Of a DNA stretch of 64,000 bases, positions 9,046 through 22,600 are shown in pieces. The notes under the pieces are model-generated. The model was not told the DNA's origin and made no database searches. It saw only the letters and a program-made list of their open reading frames with translations. The DNA comes from Agriotes lineatus (Eukaryota > Arthropoda > Insecta > Coleoptera > Elateridae): the NCBI GenBank assembly GCA_940337035.1, contig CALNHX010003558.1:82898-146897 (forward strand). The letters are read 5' to 3'. The stretch's first letter is position 1; each line of letters starts with the position of its first letter. Both the position numbers and the translations under genes were made by a program.

Positions 9046-10631
9046 TTAGTAATATATGGTTTTTTTTTTTTTTTTGTTTGACGGAGGAGGGGAAATTTCA
9101 TAAAATTTCCGCTAGCCCGTACTTGCGGGGTATGTCGGATTCACCTAGTGGGAAAGCCAGGTGCCTACCGACTAAAACCCCTCCCCCTTTGGCACAGAAG
9201 AGGACATCCTGGAGCCGTTGTCCATTACAACAGGATGCCTTTTATTCCAACAAAGATCTTAGTGGGCCTGTTTTGTTAGTTGAACAGCTGTTTTTCTTCT
9301 CTTTCTTTGATTTTCATAATGTCTGTTATGAACCGGTGTATATAGTTCCATTTCTCCTCTGAGCTGACCATGTGTTGGATCATGTTAGCTACCGTTAATT
9401 GCTGACCTATTTTAGCTTCTACTTCCATACGTTGCCTGTGGAAACGTATGCAGTGAAATAACACATGTTCCGGACTATCAACCTGATCACAATGCAAGCA
9501 CTCTTCAGTTTCCATGATCTTCATTCTGTACAGATACTGTCTAAAATTACCATGTCCTGTGAGTATTTGTGTAAGGTAATACTCCACATTTCCATGCCTT
9601 CTAGTTACCCAATATTCTAAGCGAGGTATGAGTTTTTTAGTCCAGGCAGATGTTTTTTGATGACTATCCCACCGGGCTTGCCAGCGACGTAATGTCTCCT
9701 GCCGAAGTTGGGCCTTTGTAATTTGTTCTTTCTCGCGGAACATAGCGCATCTTTCTTCAACCAGTTCAGTTATTGGGGGGATGGCGGCCAGAACATGTAG
9801 CGCCTCCGTCGGGGCCGTCCTATAGGACGACGTTACTCCAACAAGCGTCTTTCTTTGCGCTTTCTCCAGTATCGCGGCATACTTCTTTTTCTTGATGATT
9901 TCTTCCCACGCCGGAGCAGCGTATAAGATAATTGAGGAAACCACCGATGCCAGTATTTTGCGCCTTCCATATTTTGGACCAAAAGTGTTTTTCATTGTCC
10001 TTGAAATTGCTGTTGACGTTAGCTCCGCTTTTCTAGCTACCTGTAGTATGTGGGACGACATTGTTAGATTTCTGTTGAAGTGGACTCCTAGGTATTTAAG
10101 GGTCTCTACTATTCTTATGTTTATATCTTCTATCTTAAGGCTCAGGTGTCTCAGCTTTCTTCTTCCTTCTAGTATTACCGCCTCCGTTTTCTCCGGAGCC
10201 AGCATTAAGCGGTTCGACTGTAACCAGCGGTTTACTACTATTAGCGCCGTATTCAGTTTTGCTTCTAGGGAGATTCCTGATTTCTCGCTACAGACTACTG
10301 CCAAGTCATCCGCATATGCTACCGTTGTTACTCCTGTAGGTAGTGATAGTTCCAAAATCGGATCATAGTACACATTCCACAGGAGAGGGCCAAGGACCGA
10401 CCCCTGTGGAACTCCACATGTTAGCGCGATTGTTTTATTAGCCGATATAATAAGGTTACGGTTGTGTAAATAACTTTTTACTATGTTAATTAAGTAGCCA
10501 TTGACCCTTCTCACTTTAAGGTTGTTTATAATGCCCGGCCAGGAAACCGTATTAAAAGCATTCCTTACATCGACCGCTACCATTGCGCAGTAACCCTTAT
10601 GTCCACTAGCACCCTTCTTAGTAATATATGG
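9046..10631 (-). mobile_element. 5'-truncated non-LTR retrotransposon, copy A, with target-site duplication
   Basis: The inserted DNA is 9060-10617 (1558 bp), minus strand. It ends in a poly(A) tail, seen as 16 T at 9060-9075. The 14-bp duplication TTAGTAATATATGG flanks it at 9046-9059 and 10618-10631, and is native satellite sequence. It begins inside the reverse transcriptase domain, the usual 5' truncation of target-primed insertion. Confidence 0.93.
9276..10617 (-). pseudogene. truncated reverse transcriptase ORF (R1/I-type non-LTR), copy A
   Basis: The open frame runs from the 5' truncation to a stop at 9276 (435 codons from the first ATG at 10583). It shows AVDVRNAFNTV (RT motif A region), GVPQGSVLGP, the catalytic AYADD motif, a thumb region, and a C-terminal CxxC-x7-H-x4-C element typical of R1/I-group ORF2. 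Endonuclease and the start of the RT domain are missing, so it cannot move on its own. The 3' UTR occupies 9076-9275. It differs from copy B at very few sites, for example a Pro/Leu change. Confidence 0.9.
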
Positions 10632-13600
10632 TTAGATTGATTCCAAATATACTATTGCAAAACCTATTAACACTGCTGTCAATTCTTAGCCAGTAATTGA
10701 ACAACTGTTACTGTAGACGCGCTTACTCTGGCAATAATTATAATATTTAGGTAAGCAGTCGCCATAATAGTAGTACAATAATTACCCACGTAGTTAATAT
10801 TTACTGCTAAACGTGGTTTTCAGACGTTTTAACGTACCTAATGCTAAACTTTTAAACTTGAATTTTTTGGATGCTGGAAAATTTAAACATTAGTAATGGT
10901 TAGATTGATTCCAAATATACCATTGCAAAACCTATTAACACTGCTGTCAATTTTTAACCAATAATTGAACAACTGTTAGTGTAGACGCGGTTACTCTGGC
11001 AATAATTATAATATTTTGGTCAACAGTAGCCCTAATAGTAGTACAATAATTATCCACGTAGTTATTATTTACTGCAAAACGTGGTTTTCAGACGTTTTAA
11101 CGTACCTAAATGCAAAACTTTTCAACTTGAATTTTTTAGATGCAGGAAAATTTAAACATTAGTAATATATGGTTAGATTGATTCCAAATATACTATTACA
11201 AAACCTATTAACACTGCTGTCAATTCTTAGCCAGTAATTGAACAACTGTTACTGTAGACGCGCTTACTCTGGCAATAATTATAATATTTTGGTCAACAGT
11301 AGCCATAATGGTAGTACAATAATTATCCACGTAGCTAATATTTACTGCAAAACGTGGTTTTCAGACGTTTTAACGTACCTAAATGCTAAACTTTTAAACT
11401 TGAATTTTTTAGATGCTGGAAAATTTAAACATTAGTAATGGTTAGATTGATTCCAAATATACCATTGCAAAACCTATTAACACTGCTGTCAATTCTAAAC
11501 CAGTAATTGAACAACTGTTAGTGTAGACGCGCTTACTCTGGCAATAATTATAATATTTTGGTCAACAGTAGCCATAATAGTAGTACAATAATTATCCACG
11601 TAGCTAATATTTACTGCAAAACGTGGTTTTCAGACGTTTTAACGTAGCTAAATGCTAAACTTTTAAACTTGAATTTTTTAGATGCAGGAAAATTTAAACA
11701 TTAGTAATATAAGGTTAGATTGAATCCAAATATACTATTGCAAAAACCTATTTACACTGCTGTCAATTCTTAGCCAGTAATTGATCAACTGTTACTGTAG
11801 ACGCGCTTACTCTGGCAATAATTATAATATTTAGGTAAACAGTAGCCATAATAGTAGTACAATAATTATCCACGTAGTTAATATTTACTGCAAAACGTGG
11901 TTTTCAAACGTTTTAAAGTACCTAAATGCTAAACTTTTAAACTTGAATTTTTAAGATGCAGGAAAATTTAAATAGTAATATAAAGTTAGATTGATTCCAA
12001 ATATACTATTGCAAAACCTATTAACATTGCTGTCAATTCTTAGCCAGTAATTAAACAACTGTTACTGTAGACGCGCTTACTCTGGCAATAATTATAATAT
12101 TTAGGTCAGCAGTCGCCATAATAGTAGTACAATAATTAGCCACGTAGTTAATATTTACTGCAAAACGTGGTTTTCAGACGTTTTAACGTACCTAAATGCT
12201 AAACTTTTAAACTTGAATTTTTTAGATGCTGGAAAATTTAAACATTTGTAATATATTGTTAGATTGATTCCAAATATACTATTGCAAAACCTATTAACAC
12301 TGCTGTCAATTCCTAGCCAGTAATTGAACAACTGTTACTGTAGACGCGCTTACTCTGGCAATAATTATAATATTTTGGTCAACAGTAGCCATAATGGTAG
12401 TACAATTTTTATCCACGTAGCTCATATTTACTGCAAAACGTGGTTTTCAGACGTTTTAACGTACCTAAATGCTAAACTTTTAAACTTGAATTTTTTGGAT
12501 GCTGGAAAATTTAAACATTAGTAATGGTTAGATTGATTCCAAATATACCATTGCAAAACCTATTAACACTGCTGTCAATTCTTAGCCAGTAATTGAACAA
12601 CTGTTACTGTAGACGCGCTTACTCTGGCAATAATTATAATATTTAGGTCAACAGTAGCCCTAATAGTAGTACAATAATTATCCACGTAGTTATTATTTAC
12701 TGCAAAACGTGGTTTTCAGACGTTTTAACGTACCTAAATGCAAAACTTTTCAACTTGAATTTTTTAGATGCAGGAAAATTTAAACCTTAGTAATATATGG
12801 TTAGATTGATTCCAAATATACTATTACAAAACCTATTAACACTGCTGTCAATTCTTAACCAGTAATTGAACAACTGTTAGTGTAGACGCGGTTACTCTGG
12901 CAATAATTATAATATTTTGGTCAACAGTAGCCCTAATAGTAGTACAATAATTATCCACGTAGTTATTATTTACTGCAAAACGTGGTTTTCAGACGTTTTA
13001 AAGTACCTAAATGAAAAACTTTTCAACTTGAATTTTCTAGATGCAGGAAAATTTAAACCTTAGTAATGTATGGTTAGATTGATTCCAAATATACTATTAC
13101 AAAGCCTATTAACACTGCTGTCAATTCTTAACCAGTAATTGAACAACTGTTAGTGTAGACGCGGTTACTCTGGCAATAATTATAATATTTTGGTCAACAG
13201 TAGCCCTAATAGTAGTACAATAATTATCCACGTAGTTATTATTTACTGCAAAACGTGGTTTTCAGACGTTTTAACGTACCTAAATGCAAAACTTTTCAAC
13301 TTGAATTTTTTAGATGCAGGAAAATTTAAACCTTAGTAATATATGGTTAGATTGATTCCAAATATACTATTACAAAACCTATTAACGCTGCTGTCAATTC
13401 TTAGCCAGTAATTGAACAACTGTTACTGTAGACGCGCTTACTCTGGCAATAATTATAATATTTTGGTCAACAGTAGCCCTAATAGTAGTACAATAATTAT
13501 CCACGTAGTTATTATTTACTGCAAAACGTGGTTTTCAGACGTTTTAACGTACCTAAATGCAAAACTTTTCAACTTGAATTTTTTAGATGCAGGAAAATTT

Positions 13601-16600
13601 AAACCTTAGTAATATATGGTTAGATTGATTCCAAATATACTATTACAAAACCTATTAACACTGCTGTCAATTCTTAACCAGTAATTGAACAACTGTTAGT
13701 GTAGACGCGGTTACTCTGGCAATAATTATAATATTTTGGTCAACAGTAGCCCTAATAGTAGTACAATAATTATCCACGTAGTTATTATTTACTGCAAAAC
13801 GTGGTTTTCAGACGTTTTAAAGTACCTAAATGAAAAACTTTTCAACTTGAATTTTTTAGATGCAGGAAAATTTAAACCTTAGTAATAAATATGGTTAGAT
13901 TGATTCCAAATATACTATTACAAAACCTATTAACGCTGCTGTCAATTCTTAGCCAGTAATTGAACAACTGTTACTGTAGACGCGCTTACTCTGGCAATAA
14001 TTATAATATTTTGGTCAACAGTAGCCCTAATAGTAGTACAATAATTATCCACGTAGTTATTATTTACTGCAAAACGTGGTTTTCAGACGTTTTAACGTAC
14101 CTAAATGCAAAACTTTTCAACTTGAATTTTTTTGATGCAGGAAAATTTAAACCTTAGTAATATATGGTTAGATTGATTCCAAATATACTATTACAAAACC
14201 TATTAACACTGCTGTCAATTCTTAACCAGTAATTGAACAACTGTTAGTGTAGACGCGGTTACTCTGGCAATAATTATAATATTTTGGTCAACAGTAGCCC
14301 TAATAGTAGTACAATAATTATCCACGTAGTTATTATTTACTGCAAAACGTGGTTTTCAGACGTTTTAACGTACCTAAATGCAAAACTTTTCAACTTGAAT
14401 TTTTTAGATGCAGGAAAATTTAAACCTTAGTAATATATGGTTAGATTGATTCCAAATATACTATTACAAAACCTATTAACACTGCTGTCAATTCTTAACC
14501 AGTAATTGAACAACTGTTACTGTAGACGCGCTTACTCTGGCAATAATTATAATATTTTGGTCAACAGTAGCCCTAATAGTAGTACAATAATTATCCACGT
14601 AGTTATTATTTACTGCAAAACGTGGTTTTCAGACGTTTTAAAGTACCTAAATGAAAAACTTTTCAACTTGAATTTTTTAGATGCAGGAAAATTTAAACCT
14701 TAGTAATAAATATGGTTAGATTGATTCCAAATATACTATTACAAAACCTATTAACGCTGCTGTCAATTCTTAGCCAGTAATTGAACAACTGTTACTGTAG
14801 ACGCGCTTACTCTGGCAATAATTATAATATTTTGGTCAACAGTAGCCCTAATAGTAGTACAATAATTATCCACGTAGTTATTATTTACTGCAAAACGTGG
14901 TTTTCAGACGTTTTAACGTACCTAAATGCAAAACTTTTCAACTTGAATTTTTTTGATACAGGAAAATTTAAACCTTAGTAATATATGGTTAGATTGATTC
15001 CAAATATACTATTACAAAACCTATTAACACTGCTGTCAATTCTTAACCAGTAATTGAACAACTGTTAGTGTAGACGCGGTTACTCTGGCAATAATTATAA
15101 TATTTTGGTCAACAGTAGCCCTAATAGTAGTACAATAATTATCCACGTAGTTATTATTTACTGCAAAACGTGGTTTTCAGACGTTTTAACGTACCTAAAT
15201 GCAAAACTTTTCAACTTGAATTTTTTAGATGCAGGAAAATTTAAACCTTAGTAATATATGGTTAGATTGATTCCAAATATACTATTACAAAACCTATTAA
15301 CACTGCTGTCAATTCTTAACCAGTAATTGAACAACTGTTACTGTAGACGCGCTTACTCTGGCAATAATTATAATATTTTGGTCAACAGTAGCCCTAATAG
15401 TAGTACAATAATTATCCACGTAGTTATTATTTACTGCAAAACGTGGTTTTCAGACGTTTTAACGTACCTAAATGCAAAACTTTTCAACTTGAATTTTTTA
15501 GATGCAGGAAAATTTAAACCTTAGTAATATATGGTTAGATTGATTCCAAATATACCATTGCAAAACCTATTAACACTGCTGTCAATTCTTAGCCAGTAAT
15601 TGAACAACTGTTACTGTAGACGCGCTTACTCTGGCAATAATTATAATATTTAGGTCAACAGTAGCCCTAATAGTAGTACAATAAATATCCACGTAGTTAT
15701 TATTTACTGCAAAACGTGGTTTTCAGACGTTTTAACGTACCTAAATGCAAAACTTTTCAACTTGAATTTTTTAGATGCAGGAAAATTTAAACCTTAGTAA
15801 TATATGGTTAGATTGATTCCAAATATACTATTACAAAACCTATTAACGCTGCTGTCAATTCTTAGCCAGTAATTGAACAAGTGTTAGTGTAGACGCGGTT
15901 ACTCTGGCAATAATTATAATATTTTGGTCAACAGTAGCCCTAATAGTAGTACAATAATTATCCACGTAGTTATTATTTACTGCAAAACGTGGTTTTCAGA
16001 CGTTTTAACGTACCTAAATGCAAAACTTTTCAACTTGAATTTTTTAGATGCAGGAAAATGTAAACCTTAGTAATATATGGTTAGATTGATTCCAAATATA
16101 CTATTACAAAACCTATTAACACTGCTGTCAATTCTTAACCAGTAATTGAACAACTGTTAGTGTAGACGCGGTTACTCTGGCAATAATTATAATATTTTGG
16201 TCAACAGTAGCCCTAATAGTAGTACAATAATTATCCACGTAGTTATTATTTACTGCAAAACGTGGTTTTCAGACGTTTTAACGTACCTAAATGCAAAACT
16301 TTTCAACTTGAATTTTTTAGATGCAGGAAAATTTAAACCTTAGTAATATATGGTTAGATTGATTCCAAATATACTATTAAAAAACCTATTAACGCTGCTG
16401 TCAATTCTTAGCCAGTAATTGAACAACTGTTACTGTAGACGCGCTTACTCTGGCAATAATTATAATATTTTGGTCAACAGTAGCCCTAATAGTAGTACAA
16501 TAATTATCCACGTAGTTATTATTTACTGCAAAACGTGGTTTTCAGACGTTTTAAAGTACCTAAATGAAAAACTTTTCAACTTGAATTTTTTAGATGCAGG

Positions 16601-19600
16601 AAAATTTAAACCTTAGTAATATATGGTTAGATTGATTCCAAATATACTATTACAAAACCTATTAACACTGCTGTCAATTCTTAACCAGTAATTGAACAAC
16701 TGTTAGTGTAGACGCGGTTACTCTGGCAATAATTATAATATTTTGGTCAACAGTAGCCCTAATAGTAGTACAATAATTATCCACGTAGTTATTATTTACT
16801 GCAAAACGTGGTTTTCAGACGTTTCAACGTACCTAAATGCAAAACTTTTCAACTTGAATTTTTTAGATGCAGGAAAATTTAAACCTTAGTAATATATGGT
16901 TAGATTGATTCCAAATATACTATTACAAAACCTATTAACGCTGCTGTCAATTCTTAGCCAGTAATTGAACAACTGTTACTGTAGACGCGCTTAATCTGGC
17001 AATAATTATAATATTTTGGTCAACAGTAGCCCTAATAGTAGTACAATAATTATCCACGTAGTTATTATTTACTGCAAAACGTGGTTTTCAGACGTTTTAA
17101 CGTACCTAAATGCAAAACTTTTCAACTTGAATTTTTTAGATGCAGGAAAATTTAAACCTTAGTAATATATGGTTAGATTGATTCCAAATATACTATTACA
17201 AAACCTATTAACACTGCTGTCAATTCTTAACCAGTAATTGAACAACTGTTACTGTAGACGCGCTTACTCTGGCAATAATTATAATATTTTGGTCAACAGT
17301 AGCCCTAATAGTAGTACAATAATTATCCACGTAGTTATTATTTACTGCAAAACGTGGTTTTCAGACGTTTTAACGTACCTAAATGCAAAACTTTTCAACT
17401 TGAATTTTTTAGATGCAGGAAAATTTAAACCTTAGTAATATATGGTTAGATTGATTCCAAATATACCATTGCAAAACCTATTAACACTGCTGTCAATTCT
17501 TAGCCAGTAATTGAACAACTGTTACTGTAGACGCGCTTACTCTGGCAATAATTATAATATTTAGGTCAACAGTAGCCCTAATAGTAGTACAATAATTATC
17601 CACGTAGTTATTATTTACTGCAAAACGTGGTTTTCAGACGTTTTAACGTACCTAAATGCAAAACTTTTCAACTTGAATTTTTTAGATGCAGGAAAATTTA
17701 AACCTTAGTAATATATGGTTAGATTGATTCCAAATATACTATTACAAAACCTATTAACGCTGCTGTCAATTCTTAGCCAGTAATTGAACAACTGTTAGTG
17801 TAGACGCGGTTACTCTGGCAATAATTATAATATTTTGGTCAACAGTAGCCCTAATAGTAGTACAATAATTATCCACGTAGTTATTATTTACTGCAAAACG
17901 TGGTTTTCAGACGTTTTAACGTACCTAAATGCAAAACTTTTCAACTTGAATTTTTTAGATGCAGGAAAATGTAAACCTTAGTAATATATGGTTAGATTGA
18001 TTCCAAATATACTATTACAAAACCTATTAACACTGCTGTCAATTCTTAACCAGTAATTGAACAACTGTTAGTGTAGACGCGGTTACTCTGGCAATAATTA
18101 TAATATTTTGGTCAACAGTAGCCCTAATAGTAGTACAATAATTATCCACGTAGTTATTATTTACTGCAAAACGTGGTTTTCAGACGTTTTAACGTACCTA
18201 AATGCAAAACTTTTCAACTTGAATTTTTTAGATGCAGGAAAATTTAAACCTTAGTAATATATGGTTAGATTGATTCCAAATATACTATTACAAAACCTAT
18301 TAACGCTGCTGTCAATTCTTAGCCAGTAATTGAACAACTGTTACTGTAGACGCGCTTACTCTGGCAATAATTATAATATTTTGGTCAACAGTAGCCCTAA
18401 TAGTAGTACAATAATTATCCACGTAGTTATTATTTACTGCAAAACGTGGTTTTCAGACGTTTTAAAGTACCTAAATGAAAAACTTTTCAACTTGAATTTT
18501 TTAGATGCAGGAAAATTTAAACCTTAGTAATATATGGTTAGATTGATTCCAAATATACTATTACAAAACCTATTAACACTGCTGTCAATTCTTAACCAGT
18601 AATTGAACAACTGTTAGTGTAGACGCGGTTACTCTGGCAATAATTATAATATTTTGGTCAACAGTAGCCCTAATAGTAGTACAATAATTATCCACGTAGT
18701 TATTATTTACTGCAAAACGTGGTTTTCAGACGTTTTAACGTACCTAAATGCAAAACTTTTCAACTTGAATTTTTTAGATGCAGGAAAATTTAAACCTTAG
18801 TAATATATGGTTAGATTGATTCCAAATATACTATTACAAAACCTATTAACGCTGCTGTCAATTCTTAGCCAGTAATTGAACAACTGTTACTGTAGACGCG
18901 CTTACTCTGGCAATAATTATAATATTTTGGTCAACAGTAGCCCTAATAGTAGTACAATAATTATCCACGTAGTTATTATTTACTGCAAAACGTGGTTTTC
19001 AGACGTTTTAAAGTACCTAAATGAAAAACTTTTCAACTTGAATTTTTTAGATGCAGGAAAATTTAAACCTTAGTAATATATGGTTAGATTGATTCCAAAT
19101 ATACTATTACAAAACCTATTAACACTGCTGTCAATTCTTAACCAGTAATTGAACAACTGTTAGTGTAGACGCGGTTACTCTGGCAATAATTATAATATTT
19201 TGGTCAACAGTAGCCCTAATAGTAGTACAATAATTATTCACGTAGTTATTATTTACTGCAAAACGTGGTTTTCAGACGTTTTAACGTACCTAAATGCAAA
19301 ACTTTTCAACTTGAATTTTTTAGATGCAGGAAAATTTAAACCTTAGTAATATATGGTTAGATTGATTCCAAATATACTATTACAAAACCTATTAACACTG
19401 CTGTCAATTCTTAACCAGTAATTGAACAACTGTTAGTGTAGACGCGGTTACTCTGGCAATAATTATAATATTTTGGTCAACAGTAGCCCTAATAGTAGTA
19501 CAATAATTATCCACGTAGTTATTATTTACTGCAAAACGTGGTTTTCAGACGTTTTAACGTACCTAAATGCAAAACTTTTCAACTTGAATTTTTTAGATGC

Positions 19601-22600
19601 AGGAAAATTTAAACCTTAGTAATATATGGTTAGATTGATTCCAAATATACTATTACAAAACCTATTAACACTGCTGTCAATTCTTAACCAGTAATTGAAC
19701 AACTGTTAGTGTAGACGCGGTTACTCTGGCAATAATTATAATATTTTGGTCAACAGTAGCCCTAATAGTAGTACAATAATTATTCACGTAGTTATTATTT
19801 ACTGCAAAACGTGGTTTTCAGACGTTTTAACGTACCTAAATGCAAAACTTTTCAACTTGAATTTTTTAGATGCAGGAAAATTTAAACCTTAGTAATATAT
19901 GGTTAGATTGATTCCAAATATACTATTACAAAACCTATTAACACTGCTGTCAATTCTTAACCAGTAATTGAACAACTGTTAGTGTAGACGCGGTTACTCT
20001 GGCAATAATTATAATATTTTGGTCAACAGTAGCCCTAATAGTAGTACAATAATTATTCACGTAGTTATTATTTACTGCAAAACGTGGTTTTCAGACGTTT
20101 TAACGTACCTAAATGCAAAACTTTTCAACTTGAATTTTTTAGATGCAGGAAAATTTAAACCTTAGTAATATATGGTTAGATTGATTCCAAATATACTATT
20201 ACAAAACCTATTAACACTGCTGTCAATTCTTAACCAGTAATTGAACAACTGTTAGTGTAGACGCGGTTACTCTGGCAATAATTATAATATTTTGGTCAAC
20301 AGAAGCCCTAATAGTAGTACAATAATTATTCACGTAGTTATTATTTACTGCAAAACGTGGTTTTCAGACGTTTTAACGTACCTAAATGCAAAACTTTTCA
20401 ACTTGAATTTTTTAGATGCAGGAAAATTTAAACCTTAGTAATATATGGTTAGATTGATTCCAAATATACTATTACAAAACCTATTAACACTGCTGTCAAT
20501 TCTTAACCAGTAATTGAACAACTGTTAGTGTAGACGCGGTTACTCTGGCAATAATTATAATATTTTGGTCAACAGTAGCCCTAACAGTAGTACAATAATT
20601 ATTCACGTAGTTATTATTTACTGCAAAACGTGGTTTTCAGACGTTTTAACGTACCTAAATGCAAAACTTTTCAACTTGAATTTTTTAGATGCAGGAAAAT
20701 TTAAACCTTAGTAATATATGGTTAGATTGATTCCAAATATACTATTACAAAACCTATTAACACTGCTGTCAATTCTTAACCAGTAATTGAACAACTGTTA
20801 GTGTAGACGCGGTTACTCTGGCAATAATTATAATATTTTGGTCAACAGTAGCCCTAATAGTAGTACAATAATTATCCACGTAGTTATTATTTACTGCAAA
20901 ACGTGGTTTTCAGACGTTTTAACGTACCTAAATGCAAAACTTTTCAACTTGAATTTTTTAGATGCAGGAAAATTTAAACCTTAGTAATATATGGTTAGAT
21001 TGATTCCAAATATACTATTACAAAACCTATTAACACTGCTGTCAATTCTTAACCAGTAATTGAACAACTGTTAGTGTAGACGCGGTTACTCTGGCAATAA
21101 TTATAATATTTTGGTCAACAGTAGCCCTAATAGTAGTACAATAATTATCCACGTAGTTATTATTTACTGCAAAACGTGGTTTTCAGACGTTTTAACGTAC
21201 CTAAATGCAAAACTTTTCAACTTGAATTTTTTAGATGCAGGAAAATGTAAACCTTAGTAATATATGGTTAGATTGATTCCAAATATACTATTACAAAACC
21301 TATTAACACTGCTGTCAATTCTTAACCAGTAATTGAACAACTGTTAGTGTAGACGCGGTTACTCTGGCAATAATTATAATATTTTGGTCAACAGTAGCCC
21401 TAATAGTAGTACAATAATTATCCACGTAGTTATTATTTACTGCAAAACGTGGTTTTCAGACGTTTTAACGTACCTAAATGCAAAACTTTTCAACTTGAAT
21501 TTTTTAGATGCAGGAAAATTTAAACCTTAGTAATATATGGTTAGATTGATTCCAAATATACTATTACAAAACCTATTAACACTGCTGTCAATTCTTAACC
21601 AGTAATTGAACAACTGTTAGTGTAGACGCGGTTACTCTGGCAATAATTATAATATTTTGGTCAACAGTAGCCCTAATAGTAGTACAATAATTATCCACGT
21701 AGTTATTATTTACTGCAAAACGTGGTTTTCAGACGTTTTAACGTACCTAAATGCAAAACTTTTCAACTTGAATTTTTTAGATGCAGGAAAATTTAAACCT
21801 TAGTAATATATGGTTAGATTGATTCCAAATATACTATTACAAAACCTATTAACACTGCTGTCAATTCTTAACCAGTAATTGAACAACTGTTAGTGTAGAC
21901 GCGGTTACTCTGGCAATAATTATAATATTTTGGTCAACAGTAGCCCTAATAGTAGTACAATAATTATCCACGTAGTTATTATTTACTGCAAAACGTGGTT
22001 TTCAGACGTTTTAACGTACCTAAATGCAAAACTTTTCAACTTGAATTTTTTAGATGCAGGAAAATTTAAACCTTAGTAATATATGGTTAGATTGATTCCA
22101 AATATACTATTACAAAACCTATTAACACTGCTGTCAATTCTTAACCAGTAATTGAACAACTGTTAGTGTAGACGCGGTTACTCTGGCAATAATTATAATA
22201 TTTTGGTCAACAGTAGCCCTAATAGTAGTACAATAATTATCCACGTAGTTATTATTTACTGCAAAACGTGGTTTTCAGACGTTTTAACGTACCTAAATGC
22301 AAAACTTTTCAACTTGAATTTTTTAGATGCAGGAAAATTTAAACCTTAGTAATATATGGTTAGATTGATTCCAAATATACTATTACAAAACCTATTAACA
22401 CTGCTGTCAATTCTTAACCAGTAATTGAACAACTGTTAGTGTAGACGCGGTTACTCTGGCAATAATTATAATATTTTGGTCAACAGTAGCCCTAATAGTA
22501 GTACAATAATTATTCACGTAGTTATTATTTACTGCAAAACGTGGTTTTCAGACGTTTTAACGTACCTAAATGCAAAACTTTTCAACTTGAATTTTTTAGA

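Noticed and set aside
9892..10368. 158-codon plus-strand frame opposite the reverse transcriptase (and at 27011-27487)
   Set aside because: Antisense shadow of the RT frame, with no domain of its own.
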